DNA from: Candidatus Peribacteria bacterium
GTDB taxonomy: Bacteria > Patescibacteriota > Gracilibacteria > UBA1369 > 2-02-FULL-48-14
Length of the DNA stretch: 64,000 nt
Direction of reading: 5' to 3'
Assembly (NCBI GenBank): GCA_943349825.1
Contig: CALQZQ010000003.1
Location: 1 to 64,000 of the forward strand
Shown: positions 43,938 to 52,231 of the stretch, piece after piece
Position numbering within the stretch: the stretch's first letter is position 1
How the letters are laid out: every line of letters begins with the position of its first letter
Notes under the pieces: model-generated
Database searches by the model: none
The model's input: the letters and a program-made list of their open reading frames with translations, nothing else
Told to the model about the DNA's origin: nothing
Position numbers and translations under genes: made by a program

Positions 43938-45317
43938 ATGGGAAATTCCACAAAATTTGCGCTCTCACTGATTGTTTCGATAGTCCTAGGGGCAAGCCTC
44001 GGTATGGTCACAGGACGGCTCTTCCCCTTGTCTGAGCCTGAAGCTACTGAAGTCATACCCGAAACGGCAGAACCGACAGCTCCACTTTCCGTTGCTCCCG
44101 CTGGAACCACTTTTGAAACCACCGTCATCACCGATGGCATTGGGGAAATTCTTGTCCAAGTGGTCTTGCCGGAGTCGGCGCGTTACAACGAAGGCGCCCC
44201 TATCGTGGTGAACGTACCCACCTTTTTTACCCCTGAAATATCCGGTTTTCATCCGCTGGACGGATTGACCGAGGAGGGCATCATCTCCATTTCCCTCATG
44301 TACCCGGGCCGGGCAGACAAGGAAGGCAACTCGAGTGAAGGCACCGACGATTTTGGCGGCCCAGACTCCATCAAAGCCCTGCGAGACGTATTGCTCTTTG
44401 CTCTGGGTGAAAAGACCAATTCCGACGGGTACTCGCTCAAAGAACTTTCCGCCGTTTCGCCTCTGTACAGCGACGTGGGCATTTACGCCTTCTCTCACCC
44501 CGGAATCGCAGCCACCGCCGTGCTCGGAACCTATCCCGAAGAACTGCAAAATATTTCCTACTTAGTGGGGCGTGAAAATCCCACCACAGATTTATTTTCC
44601 GCTCTCGAATTGGGCCACTGGGAAACATCGGGGAAAACACAGGTCGCCGTTGCAAACCCTCTCTACAAATATCCGGAAGATTACTCGTCTACCTCCATCG
44701 ATCTAGATTATTCTTCAGCCTACTACGACCAAAGCAGTGGAGCGCCCTACTTCGACACCAACCACAATAAAAAATTAGATTCCACTGAATTTTCGCTGGG
44801 CACTCAAGTGCCCACCATGTTCGGAAAACGCTATTATTCACGCGCACTCTTGCACGCTCTGGAGGACAACGGCGCTCTGACAGCTTCCTCTTGGCCCTCA
44901 GACCTCGCCACCCCCGAAGAAGCCGATGCCACTTGGCCCAGCCGTGAAACACTGCCCTACTATTCTAAACTGAATACGGAGCTGCACGTCATGCTCGTGT
45001 TCGCCGAACACAGCCACGTTCAAGTCAGTGTAGACCAACCCAGCATCCATCAAGCCTACGATGGACTCAGCGCCGCGGGCCTTTGGATTCGACTGAATCC
45101 CGACGCAAGCTACGTGAGTGCCTTGGACTCCAAAGGTGCCACCGATTACTCCGACCACGACGCCAACACAGAACCTTCCAACTGGGCTGACCTGGGTTCT
45201 TGGGCCTACGCTACCGGCACCTATTCCGGATTTGTTCCCCTCGCCAGCGTACTCGAAATGGCAGATCGCACTCACGAGCAAAATTGGTCGGACAACTTGA
45301 GCCAAGTTCTTAACTAA
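43938..45317 (+). CDS. Membrane-anchored alpha/beta hydrolase-like protein with an EF-hand-like loop, 459 aa
   Basis: An uncleaved anchor (~5-28) and a Pro/Thr/Glu-rich linker lead to a hydrolase-like core: APIVVNVPTFF (strand), ISISLMYPGR, the candidate nucleophile Ser in IYAFSHPG (a variant of GxSxG) and the candidate His in FAEHSHVQ. A canonical EF-hand loop DTNHNKKLDSTEF (~277-289) is inserted in the middle. Catalytic activity is plausible but the nucleophile motif is not standard. A -10-like TAATAC ends six bases before the ATG. Confidence 0.65.
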   Translation: MGNSTKFALSLIVSIVLGASLGMVTGRLFPLSEPEATEVIPETAEPTAPLSVAPAGTTFETTVITDGIGEILVQVVLPESARYNEGAPIVVNVPTFFTPEISGFHPLDGLTEEGIISISLMYPGRADKEGNSSEGTDDFGGPDSIKALRDVLLFALGEKTNSDGYSLKELSAVSPLYSDVGIYAFSHPGIAATAVLGTYPEELQNISYLVGRENPTTDLFSALELGHWETSGKTQVAVANPLYKYPEDYSSTSIDLDYSSAYYDQSSGAPYFDTNHNKKLDSTEFSLGTQVPTMFGKRYYSRALLHALEDNGALTASSWPSDLATPEEADATWPSRETLPYYSKLNTELHVMLVFAEHSHVQVSVDQPSIHQAYDGLSAAGLWIRLNPDASYVSALDSKGATDYSDHDANTEPSNWADLGSWAYATGTYSGFVPLASVLEMADRTHEQNWSDNLSQVLN

Positions 45318-45323
45318 AAACCC

Positions 45324-45572
45324 ATGAGCAAACTTCAATGGTTCTCCATCTTCATTCTTGGCTTAACGGCCCTTGGCGTTTCTTATTTTTACAACGCAGT
45401 TCCAGTCGCCCCTTCCGACCTCCCCACTCCTACTGTTACTGAAGAGGTGAAAACTCCTGTGGAAGTTCCAGAAGTAAAAATGGCTGATCCCACTAATCCC
45501 AAAGCCGCCTGCGGTAACAACATTTGCACCCCTCCCGAAAACGCCGCCCTCTGCCCGGCAGATTGTCAGTAA
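45324..45572 (+). CDS. Small membrane-anchored Cys-rich protein, 82 aa
   Basis: One N-terminal membrane helix (~5-24), a Pro/Val/Glu-rich linker of ~30 residues, and a terminal knot ACGNNICTPPENAALCPADC with four Cys in a C-x4-C-x8-C-x3-C pattern. This C-G-N-x-x-C-...-E-...-C-x-x-D-C arrangement recurs in exported bacterial proteins and is probably disulfide-bonded. It starts six bases after the hydrolase-like gene and is likely co-transcribed with it. Confidence 0.7.
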   Translation: MSKLQWFSIFILGLTALGVSYFYNAVPVAPSDLPTPTVTEEVKTPVEVPEVKMADPTNPKAACGNNICTPPENAALCPADCQ

Positions 45573-45585
45573 ATAGGAGGCCAGC

Positions 45586-46029
45586 CTAGTACGTCAGAGA
45601 GCTGAGAATCGATATAACGTCTTCGTCTTGTATCGCCTTTTCGCCGTAACCAAGCTCAACATAAAGTTCCTTACTCTCCATGACCAAAGCGTATAAAAGC
45701 TGCGGCTCCGCTGGCCCTATTAATCTAGAGTATGTTTCAAAAACATTGGATCCCGCCTCCGTCACGCCAAGGTAATCATAATCATCAAGCCCATTTGCTA
45801 ACTGTGGCTCTTGGTAACTGAGCGTCACAAAAAACTGCGCCCCCTCCATGCGAATGTAGCTTTCATTTTCTTCTGTGACAAACCATCCTTCCGGAAGAAC
45901 AACCTCTGGAAAACTAGCAACAAGAGTCTCCGGTGGGGTTTCAGAAACTTCCTGTGACCGTAAATCAACGCCTGAACAAGACGCTAAAAGCAGCATGGGC
46001 ATGAAGAGAAAAACTGAGAGTCTGTTCAT
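45586..46029 (-). CDS. Lipoprotein of unknown function, 147 aa
   Basis: The lipobox is LLASC (Cys ~18). The mature domain holds a strand-rich region (VLPEGWFVTEENESYIRMEGAQFFVTLSY) resembling the GWF...-type openings of small envelope lipoproteins, then a helix and final strands. Not recognised. It converges on the Cys-rich protein gene with 13 bases between. Confidence 0.65.
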   Translation of the reverse strand: MNRLSVFLFMPMLLLASCSGVDLRSQEVSETPPETLVASFPEVVLPEGWFVTEENESYIRMEGAQFFVTLSYQEPQLANGLDDYDYLGVTEAGSNVFETYSRLIGPAEPQLLYALVMESKELYVELGYGEKAIQDEDVISILSSLTY

Positions 46030-46103
46030 AGAGTATTGAATGACAAGAAGATCATAACATAAACCAACGCCTAACTACAGATTAATGGCAGGCCAAACCC
46101 GGT

Positions 46104-47105
46104 TTATGGGATCAACGTGGAATAAACCATAAAGTAGGTTCCATCACTCAATTGAATCACGTCAGGGTCACTGACGAATCCAGACTCTAAATCTGAGCTT
46201 TTGTCTAAAGTAAGACGATACCCATCTTCAAGTTCCCACTCATCCGCGTCTTCGCTGAAAAAAGACTTAATCCAAGGCGTTTGACCACTAAAAACATAGA
46301 GACGATAGCCGTCTTCAAAGGGAACCACATTCCCATGGAAGTAGACTGTTTCCTCATCCTTAAAAATCACCGTATCTTTGAGAATAAAGGTGTCTCCTTC
46401 CACTGAGCTAGCACGCCAGACTGTTCCCATCTCCGTACCATCATTGAATCCGATGCTTGCGAGGGACATTAAACTCCAGCTGTCTCCAGTTTTGAAAACG
46501 GACGCCACCCCTGCATTCCCGCTATCTGGCTCAAAGGCGACGCTTTTGTAAGTAAAGCTGATTCCGTCCGTACTTTCACCGTGAAGAATATAAGTTTTCC
46601 CAGTATTCATAGTTTCACCCATCTCCCTAGTACTACCATAAATATGGAACACTCCATCCTCATAAATTACATTTGGGTCAGCAAGGTCTCCGCGATTGGG
46701 AAAGCCACTGAACTCCATCTTTTTGAAGACCCAAGTGTCACCGTTGTCGTCAGAAATCGCCATGGCGGTTAAGTTTTCCTTGTCTCCAATTTTCCAGGCA
46801 TAGTAATACATGTAGAGACGTCCATTCTCATCAACAACCAAGTCCGCTACATCGGCTTGATCGGAAATGACGATGTTGCTTTTAGTCCAGTTAAGGCCGT
46901 CTGTAGACTGTGCCCCCAAAAGTCTACGCGCCCAGGGGCCCTCAGTCCCCTCGTGGTCTCCGGCACCACTGGGCGGAACAAAGTCTGCGGTGAGAGTCTC
47001 CAAAGCAGTACCCTCAGTTTCTTGGTCACTACTTGTACAGGCACCAAGACTAGCCAGTGACAAAGCAAAAACAGTAATGACAATTTTTTTGATAAATGAA
47101 TTCAT
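46104..47105 (-). CDS. Lipoprotein with a five-bladed glycosidase-like propeller, 333 aa
   Basis: The lipobox is LGAC (Cys ~23). The mature part shows blades typical of GH43/sialidase-like propellers: a repeated S-x-D-G/N-G-x-x-W (QSTDGLNWTKS, ISDDNGDTWVFKK), DLADPNVIYEDGVFHIYGS with the conserved D-P-x-V, VYFHGNVVPFEDGYRLYVFSG, and FVSDPDVIQLSDGTYFMVYS. D-P-x-V motifs in GH43-type folds are at or near substrate sites. A glycan-binding or cleaving role at the surface is inferred. Confidence 0.75.
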   Translation of the reverse strand: MNSFIKKIVITVFALSLASLGACTSSDQETEGTALETLTADFVPPSGAGDHEGTEGPWARRLLGAQSTDGLNWTKSNIVISDQADVADLVVDENGRLYMYYYAWKIGDKENLTAMAISDDNGDTWVFKKMEFSGFPNRGDLADPNVIYEDGVFHIYGSTREMGETMNTGKTYILHGESTDGISFTYKSVAFEPDSGNAGVASVFKTGDSWSLMSLASIGFNDGTEMGTVWRASSVEGDTFILKDTVIFKDEETVYFHGNVVPFEDGYRLYVFSGQTPWIKSFFSEDADEWELEDGYRLTLDKSSDLESGFVSDPDVIQLSDGTYFMVYSTLIP

Positions 47106-47151
47106 GTAAAAATCCTAACTATAAAACATCCCGATAGCAAATCATCCAGTA

Positions 47152-47225
47152 TGGCAGGCCCTGCAGGAATCGAACCCGCGCTAACGGTTTTGGAGACCGC
47201 TGTACTACCACTATACGAAAGGCCT
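47152..47225 (-). tRNA. tRNA-Trp(CCA)
   Basis: On the minus strand: acceptor AGGCCTT pairs with AGGGCCT (one T-G wobble), D arm GTAT/GTAC-like, anticodon stem GCGGT/ACCGT around CTCCAAA, T arm GCGGG/CCTGC with one wobble, discriminator G, encoded CCA at 47152-47154. Anticodon CCA reads UGG only, in line with UGA as stop. The first two bases of the tRNA overlap the stop codon of the glycosyltransferase gene upstream. Confidence 0.93.
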
Positions 47226-48048
47226 ATAGCTCGTGGATTGTAGCCGAAGGGGATTTCTTGGGCAAGCGTCTGAACAGATACTTCAAATAGTACTTGGCGG
47301 CATCCCACACATGGATCCGCAGCGTTTTCTTACGGAAGAAATCCAGCACCCCTCCACCAGAAAGTCGGCCTTCCCGGTGAGCCGCCTCGGTGGCGCCCAC
47401 AAAATGGACTTCATAACCCTTATTCCACACCTGTCGGCACAAATCCACGTCAGACATAAAGAGGAAGAAGCGTTCGTCGTTGGGCTTCACCACCTCCCAC
47501 ACCTTGCGGGGCATCAGATGAAAAGCCCCCGTGAGCCAATCCACTGGCTCGGAAACCATGGGGTTTTTATTCCACATCAGATAACGACGCATGCGCGCAG
47601 TGAAGAACCGGCGCAAAAAAGTACGCTTCACAAAAAGGTCGAGCGGCCGCGGGAAAACACGGTAATTGTCCTGCACTCGGCCATCCGGATAGCGCAGTCG
47701 CGGTGCCACCATTCCCACTTTGGCGTGTGCTTCCAAGTAGTCGATCAAGACTTTAAAAGTATCTCGTTGCACCTTCACGTCCGGGTTCAAAATGCACACG
47801 AATTTTCCTTTTGCGAGGCGCAACCCAAAATTATTTCCTTGGGGGTAGCCAAGGTTTTCAATCTCAAAAAAGCGCCGATCAAATTTCAAATTCTTTTCGA
47901 AGGGAATAAACCCGTTCGCCCCTTTTGCTCCGTTGTTGATCACAAAAACTTCCGTGCGCACAGGCAGCCACGCACGAGACAACGCCTCCAAATTGGCGGT
48001 GACTTCGTCCGGAGCATTGTGGTGCAAAATGACAATCGAGAGGTCCAT
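47224..48048 (-). CDS. Glycosyltransferase family 2, 274 aa
   Basis: A GT-A fold: LSIVILHHNAPDEVTANLEALS opens the nucleotide-binding half, VFVINNGAKG and IENLGYPQGNNFGLRLAKGKFVCILNPDVKVQ follow (NPDV is the D-x-D-equivalent metal site), then the acceptor region DWLTGAFHLMPRKVW. Resembles rhamnosyltransferase-type GT2 proteins that build cell-surface polysaccharides. The last base of its upstream neighbour overlaps its start; its stop runs into tRNA-Trp. Confidence 0.92.
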   Translation of the reverse strand: MDLSIVILHHNAPDEVTANLEALSRAWLPVRTEVFVINNGAKGANGFIPFEKNLKFDRRFFEIENLGYPQGNNFGLRLAKGKFVCILNPDVKVQRDTFKVLIDYLEAHAKVGMVAPRLRYPDGRVQDNYRVFPRPLDLFVKRTFLRRFFTARMRRYLMWNKNPMVSEPVDWLTGAFHLMPRKVWEVVKPNDERFFLFMSDVDLCRQVWNKGYEVHFVGATEAAHREGRLSGGGVLDFFRKKTLRIHVWDAAKYYLKYLFRRLPKKSPSATIHEL

Positions 48049-49037
48049 CAGTCGAAGTACGTTAGCATTTTCTGAACGGAAACGCGTCTAGAACTACGCC
48101 TTCCCCGCACAAAAATCAAGGTGGCGAGACCCGCCAAAAAGGTCTTTGGGGAGCGGAAAAGCATGTAAATTCCCTTCATCAGTTCATACGCAAGCACCTT
48201 CAAAAACACAGCCGCTCCGTAGCGCCACGTGAAATTATTCTTGAGCAAGAGCAGGTGATTTTTATACGAGTGAAAACGCGCATAAGCTCGTTTGTCTTTG
48301 TCTGCCTTGGTCATGGCGGCAAGCCCCTGTCCTTCGCGGTTCGCCACCGTGCGCGCATGCCAGCCCCACACCTCCGGAAAAATGGCGATTTTTTCACCAA
48401 GCCAGCGGAGCCTGTACGCCAAATCTATGTCTTCTTTGTACATCCACATACGCTCGTCAAAAAGACCCGCGGGCTTTCGCTCCAAACGCGCGATTGCGCT
48501 GCAGCGGAACAAAAACACCGCCCCGGAAATACCGAAGAATCGCCCAAGCGTAGCGTCATATTGGCCCTTATCTTTCTCCCCACAACCCCGGTCGTAAAAG
48601 TGCTGCCGCTGCTCTGCCACAATCCCAAAGGAATCAATAGAATTCGTTTTACGACGATGCCCAAAATCCCAGTGGTGCAGCTTGCCGGCCACCATCGTGA
48701 GCGACTCATCTTCCTTCATGCGCTTCACAAAAGTTTTCGCGGTCGGTACATCCAAAAGCACGTCGCTGGTGACCACCAAAAATAGCTCGTGATCAGGAAA
48801 TTGGCGCCAGATTTCGTTGTAGCTGCGGCCGTAGCCAATGTTTCCATCTGCATGCCTCAAATAAACAAACTCCGGATAATGCTTCCTCACAAAGTCGCGC
48901 ACTTCGTCGTTCCACGCCGTGTCCAAAATCACCACGTCTGCGGGCAAATCTACGCGCAATTTTTCCAGCGCGGGCAAAGTTTCTCGCAAGTACGCGAGAT
49001 CGTTGAAGGTATTGAGACCGATGAGGACTTTTGCCAT
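48048..49037 (-). CDS. Glycosyltransferase family 2, 329 aa
   Basis: A second GT2 enzyme with opening VLIGLNTFNDLAYLRETLPALEKL, donor-site DGNIGYGRSYNEIWRQFPDHELFLVVTSDVLLD (TSDV at the D-x-D place), and DERMWMYKEDIDLAYRLRWLGEKI, the ED motif of the catalytic base. The C-terminal ~60 residues contain a hydrophobic stretch that may touch the membrane. One-base overlaps on both sides place it in an operon with the other GT2 and the DUF3352-like lipoprotein. Confidence 0.9.
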   Translation of the reverse strand: MAKVLIGLNTFNDLAYLRETLPALEKLRVDLPADVVILDTAWNDEVRDFVRKHYPEFVYLRHADGNIGYGRSYNEIWRQFPDHELFLVVTSDVLLDVPTAKTFVKRMKEDESLTMVAGKLHHWDFGHRRKTNSIDSFGIVAEQRQHFYDRGCGEKDKGQYDATLGRFFGISGAVFLFRCSAIARLERKPAGLFDERMWMYKEDIDLAYRLRWLGEKIAIFPEVWGWHARTVANREGQGLAAMTKADKDKRAYARFHSYKNHLLLLKNNFTWRYGAAVFLKVLAYELMKGIYMLFRSPKTFLAGLATLIFVRGRRSSRRVSVQKMLTYFD

Positions 49038-50698
49038 TACTTGAGCTCAAGGTAGCCACTGAAGAGACTGTCATAAGCATTGGAGTGGCTCTTCGCAATC
49101 AGGCCTTCAAAGCCTTTGAGGAAATCTTCAAAAGTAGTGGCACCCTCACTCACTCCCAAGCCAAGCTGTTCACGCAGGGCCCTAAGGTTAGCCGCAAAGT
49201 CGGCTATTTCTTGAGCATCAACCAAGAGCAAACCTTCATCCACGCCCTCCAATTTTGCGTTCAAATTCTTGTACAAGTCACTATCTGAAATCATCTCGGC
49301 GCGAGAGATTTCAGTCGCTGTGGACAAGATCATGCGGTCGTCCTTGATCCCGTAGACCAGTTGGACGGGACTGTCGGTGATAGATGTAGGCAAAGGGGTA
49401 TCTTCACCTCGAGGAATAGTGGACAAATCAATCGTGACGCGGCTCAAAGTCGCCCCATCCACATCCACCGTGTCCTTCACAAAAGCACCAGGCAAGCTGG
49501 CTTCAAACACAGCGATGAGTCCGGACAGTTGTCCGTCCATTTTGTCCATCAATTCCTTGGCTTTTTCAGGATTAGAACTCACGTCCACATAGACAGTGAT
49601 TCCGGGAAATAACCCTTCACCATTGGCATGAAGCGCCAGTGCATAGCCTTTATCCAAAAAGCTCAAAATATCTTCGTCAAAGTCCATGCCCAAGTAAGAG
49701 CGTGCATTCTCTCTCAAAGCGGCCAAGGTGTCACCGCTGCCGAGTTTTTCCGCCTCTTGAAGAGCCTGCTTGAGGCCATAAGACTCAAAATAAGCGAGCA
49801 AATCGTCAGCAGGAACTTCTTCAAACAAGTATGGCGCTGCGTGAGGGATTTGATCGAAAGAAACGTCCGCCTCCTTCGCCTTGCTCTTGTTGGCATTCAC
49901 GAAAGCTTGAAACTGCAAGCCCGTGTCCTCCGCACGCACCACCAAAGTTTGATGATCGATGATGGAAGGAATATCACTCAAAGAAAAGACTCCAGGAACT
50001 TCCACTCCTCCCAAGTAGTGTGCTGGGAAAAGCATGGCATAAAGCACTTGCCCCCCTTCTACATCTTCCAAAGCACTTTGATAATCATCGGAACCCCACA
50101 AACTGTCTCCTGAATCCTGATTCACCATCGTCATCAAATTGTCTGCCGTACTCGCCAAGAGCAACAAATCTCCCTCCACCGTGGCGTAAAACCCTTGCTC
50201 GTTGTTCACGTAAACTTTAGTGGATTCAATGGTCTTTTCTTCCAACTGCGTTGCGTCCACCAAAACCTGAAGCACACTTTCCAAACGGCTCGGATCTTGC
50301 AGTGTGACTACACTAAAAGTTTCCGGCGTGGTTTCAGAGGTATCGGAACCCACCATGCGAGCCGCATAAACAAAACGGAATTGATCTCCAAAAGCGGGCT
50401 GTAAATCGCGTTCGTACTCCAAGCCCACATCCTTAAATGAAGAGTCAAATTGATCTGCAAAGGTACGAGACAGGCGTCCGGCATCTCCCAGTTGAGCCTC
50501 AATCGCTTGCACCGCCGTGTACTGGTCGGCATCACGAAGCGAATAGGAAATCAGCATGCCCGCATCGGCAGGCAAAAAGTTTTCCGGAATCAGCCCGCTG
50601 TCGCTGTAATGCGCAGCAAAATCAACACCGCCGCCACAACTGGAAAAGGCTAGCGAAAAAACAAAAAGAGAGCTGAGCAAGAGGCGACGTTGAAACAT
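49037..50698 (-). CDS. DUF3352-like lipoprotein, 553 aa
   Basis: The lipobox is FSSC (Cys ~21) with GGG after it. The mature protein begins ...IPENFLPADAGMLISYSLRDADQYTAVQAIEAQL, followed by alternating strands and helices with VVTLQDPSRLESVLQVLVDA, LLLASTADNLMTMVNQ and LYAMLFPAHYLG. This is the pattern of DUF3352, a family of extracytoplasmic proteins of unknown function. It leads the operon with the two glycosyltransferases, so a role at the cell surface is reasonable. Confidence 0.8.
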   Translation of the reverse strand: MFQRRLLLSSLFVFSLAFSSCGGGVDFAAHYSDSGLIPENFLPADAGMLISYSLRDADQYTAVQAIEAQLGDAGRLSRTFADQFDSSFKDVGLEYERDLQPAFGDQFRFVYAARMVGSDTSETTPETFSVVTLQDPSRLESVLQVLVDATQLEEKTIESTKVYVNNEQGFYATVEGDLLLLASTADNLMTMVNQDSGDSLWGSDDYQSALEDVEGGQVLYAMLFPAHYLGGVEVPGVFSLSDIPSIIDHQTLVVRAEDTGLQFQAFVNANKSKAKEADVSFDQIPHAAPYLFEEVPADDLLAYFESYGLKQALQEAEKLGSGDTLAALRENARSYLGMDFDEDILSFLDKGYALALHANGEGLFPGITVYVDVSSNPEKAKELMDKMDGQLSGLIAVFEASLPGAFVKDTVDVDGATLSRVTIDLSTIPRGEDTPLPTSITDSPVQLVYGIKDDRMILSTATEISRAEMISDSDLYKNLNAKLEGVDEGLLLVDAQEIADFAANLRALREQLGLGVSEGATTFEDFLKGFEGLIAKSHSNAYDSLFSGYLELK

Positions 50699-50725
50699 AA
50701 GTTTGGATGAAGTGTCGCAGCCAAA

Positions 50726-51253
50726 CTAGCACGAAAAAATGGCAGCGTGAAGACGAGTACTGCCCGCGAGCTCCGGATGGAAGGAAATACCCCACACCTT
50801 TCCTTGGCGCACCACCACGGGCAGACCTTCCCAGTCGGCCAAAACGCTCGCTCCGGCTCCCACTCCCGTGATTTTCGGCGCTCGAATAAAATGCCCGGCC
50901 ACCGTGCCCACTCCCCTCACTTCCACGTCGGCCGTAAAACTCGCCACTTGCCGTCCGTAGGCATTGCGCTCCACAGTCACATCGAGCAGTCCATAGCGGG
51001 CCAGCAAAATGAGTCCGGCACAGGTCCCCAAAACCACAAAGTCCGGATCCTGGGCGCGCTCCACAAGCCACTTTTTGAGCCCATATTTTTCCATAAAAAG
51101 TTCCATCACCGTGCTTTCCCCCCCGGGAATAATCAGCCCCGTGAGCCCCTCCACATCCGCTAAACTCGCCACTCTTTTGTGCGAACATCCAAGCTCATCC
51201 AAAACACCTTCGTGCTCTTCCACTCCACCCTGTATGGCTAAAATGCCGATCAT
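50726..51253 (-). CDS. pdxT: Pyridoxal 5'-phosphate synthase glutaminase subunit
   Basis: Hydrolyses glutamine and passes ammonia to PdxS. Start at 51253 gives MIGILAIQGGVEEHE, the standard opening. IIPGGEST, the nucleophile Cys in LGTCAGLILLA, and the His-Glu pair in ISFHPELAG complete the triad. 175 residues, a little short. Its partner pdxS is ~1.5 kb upstream on the same strand, separated by the HNH gene pair and the opposing PAP2-like gene. Confidence 0.95.
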   Translation of the reverse strand: MIGILAIQGGVEEHEGVLDELGCSHKRVASLADVEGLTGLIIPGGESTVMELFMEKYGLKKWLVERAQDPDFVVLGTCAGLILLARYGLLDVTVERNAYGRQVASFTADVEVRGVGTVAGHFIRAPKITGVGAGASVLADWEGLPVVVRQGKVWGISFHPELAGSTRLHAAIFSC

Positions 51254-51280
51254 GCAAATAGTATAGCCACAAGCCATCCT

Positions 51281-51613
51281 TCAAGTAAATCGCCCCGCGA
51301 CTTCCCGCCGTTTTTCATGCACCTTCAAATTGATCGAATGCGCAATTTGGTGGTGGGCTTTGCAGAGTGGAGCCAAGTAGTGCGGATCGTGCCTGTGAGA
51401 GAGTGCGAAGGTTTGCGTATGGTGGATTTCGGTGGCCGAGCGTTGGCAGGTTTGAATGGAGCACTTGCTTCCATGTTCTGCCCGAACCACTCTCGTGATG
51501 CGCGTCGGGACATGGCGAGAAGTGGCCATGGGCAGGTTGTCAGCGATAGCCTCTTTTTCTTGGGCGATTTTCTCTTCGCGCTGGTCCAGGAATTCCGTGA
51601 GTAGCGAGTCCAA
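51281..51613 (-). CDS. HNH endonuclease domain, C-terminal part of a frameshifted gene
   Basis: 110 residues by a TTG start, but the frame is open upstream of it (codons for P-E-K-G-I-D), so it continues the neighbouring frame after a -1 shift. The HNH motif is complete: CSIQTCQ (zinc Cys pair), ATEIHHTQTF (catalytic His), and LAPLCKAHHQIAH. The fold is a metal-dependent nuclease common in mobile elements and in CPR genomes. On its own this part lacks the N-terminal domain. Confidence 0.75.
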   Translation of the reverse strand: MDSLLTEFLDQREEKIAQEKEAIADNLPMATSRHVPTRITRVVRAEHGSKCSIQTCQRSATEIHHTQTFALSHRHDPHYLAPLCKAHHQIAHSINLKVHEKRREVAGRFT

Positions 51614-51615
51614 GT

Positions 51616-52083
51616 CTATGCCTTTTTCTGGAGTTCAAACAGACGAATCTTCACGTCTTCGCTCAGGTGCAGGTCCTGCCCGGGCAGGACCTTTGGTTTG
51701 CTCACACTTCTTTCATCCCTCACCAAAGTTTCCAAAGCCGTTTTGGAAAGAACTTGGGCTTGGTTCGCCCAGAACTCTTCGTTTTCTTGAGTGACCACGG
51801 ACTGAACTCTTGCCAACTTGTGAATGCTCACGGTGCCCTCTTCCAAAAGTGCCTTCAAAATAGGTTTGTCCGAAAAGGATTCGTCCAGATTGAGGGCGTT
51901 TTTCACGTGTTGCTCCGAAAGGCCTGCCAACTTGTAGGCGAACTCGAAAATGCTGCCGAAGCCGTGGCGCTCGTAAAGTCGGCGGCGATTCACCTCCGGC
52001 AAAAGTCCCGTGAACTTCTGGCGCCATAGAAGAGCATTTTGCCCGTAGAGCCTGGCTTTTTCATAGAGTTCTTGGTCGGTCAT
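51616..52083 (-). CDS. N-terminal part of the frameshifted HNH protein, 155 aa
   Basis: A helical N-terminal domain (NALLWRQKFTGLLPEVNRRRLYERHGFGSIFEFAYKLAGLSEQHVKNALNLDESF; then HKLARVQSVVTQENEEFWANQAQVLSKTALETLVRDE), as found fused to C-terminal HNH domains. The frame ends at TAG 51616-51618, straight after a run of five A on the coding strand (51623-51627). A -1 slip there joins it smoothly to the HNH part, giving one protein of ~270 residues. Either a real frameshift mutation, a sequencing error in the homopolymer, or programmed slippage. Confidence 0.7.
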   Translation of the reverse strand: MTDQELYEKARLYGQNALLWRQKFTGLLPEVNRRRLYERHGFGSIFEFAYKLAGLSEQHVKNALNLDESFSDKPILKALLEEGTVSIHKLARVQSVVTQENEEFWANQAQVLSKTALETLVRDERSVSKPKVLPGQDLHLSEDVKIRLFELQKKA

Positions 52084-52219
52084 ATTATTGAGTGAAGGAA
52101 GTCCAATACTAACAAATAATCCACCCTATTAACAGGTTTAAATCCCCATTTTCCCATGACAAACGCGTAGGTGAGTGTGCATTCACCTTTTGCATTGGAA
52201 TAAACTGTCACGAGCGTGC

Positions 52220-52225
52220 TAAAAT
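52220..52225 (+). promoter_or_regulatory. -10 box of the PAP2-like gene (leaderless spacing)
   Basis: TAAAAT lies six bases before the ATG at 52232, so the transcript would start at or inside the start codon. TTGGAA 19 bases upstream is a weak -35 candidate. Confidence 0.35.
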
Positions 52226-52231
52226 GTCCGC

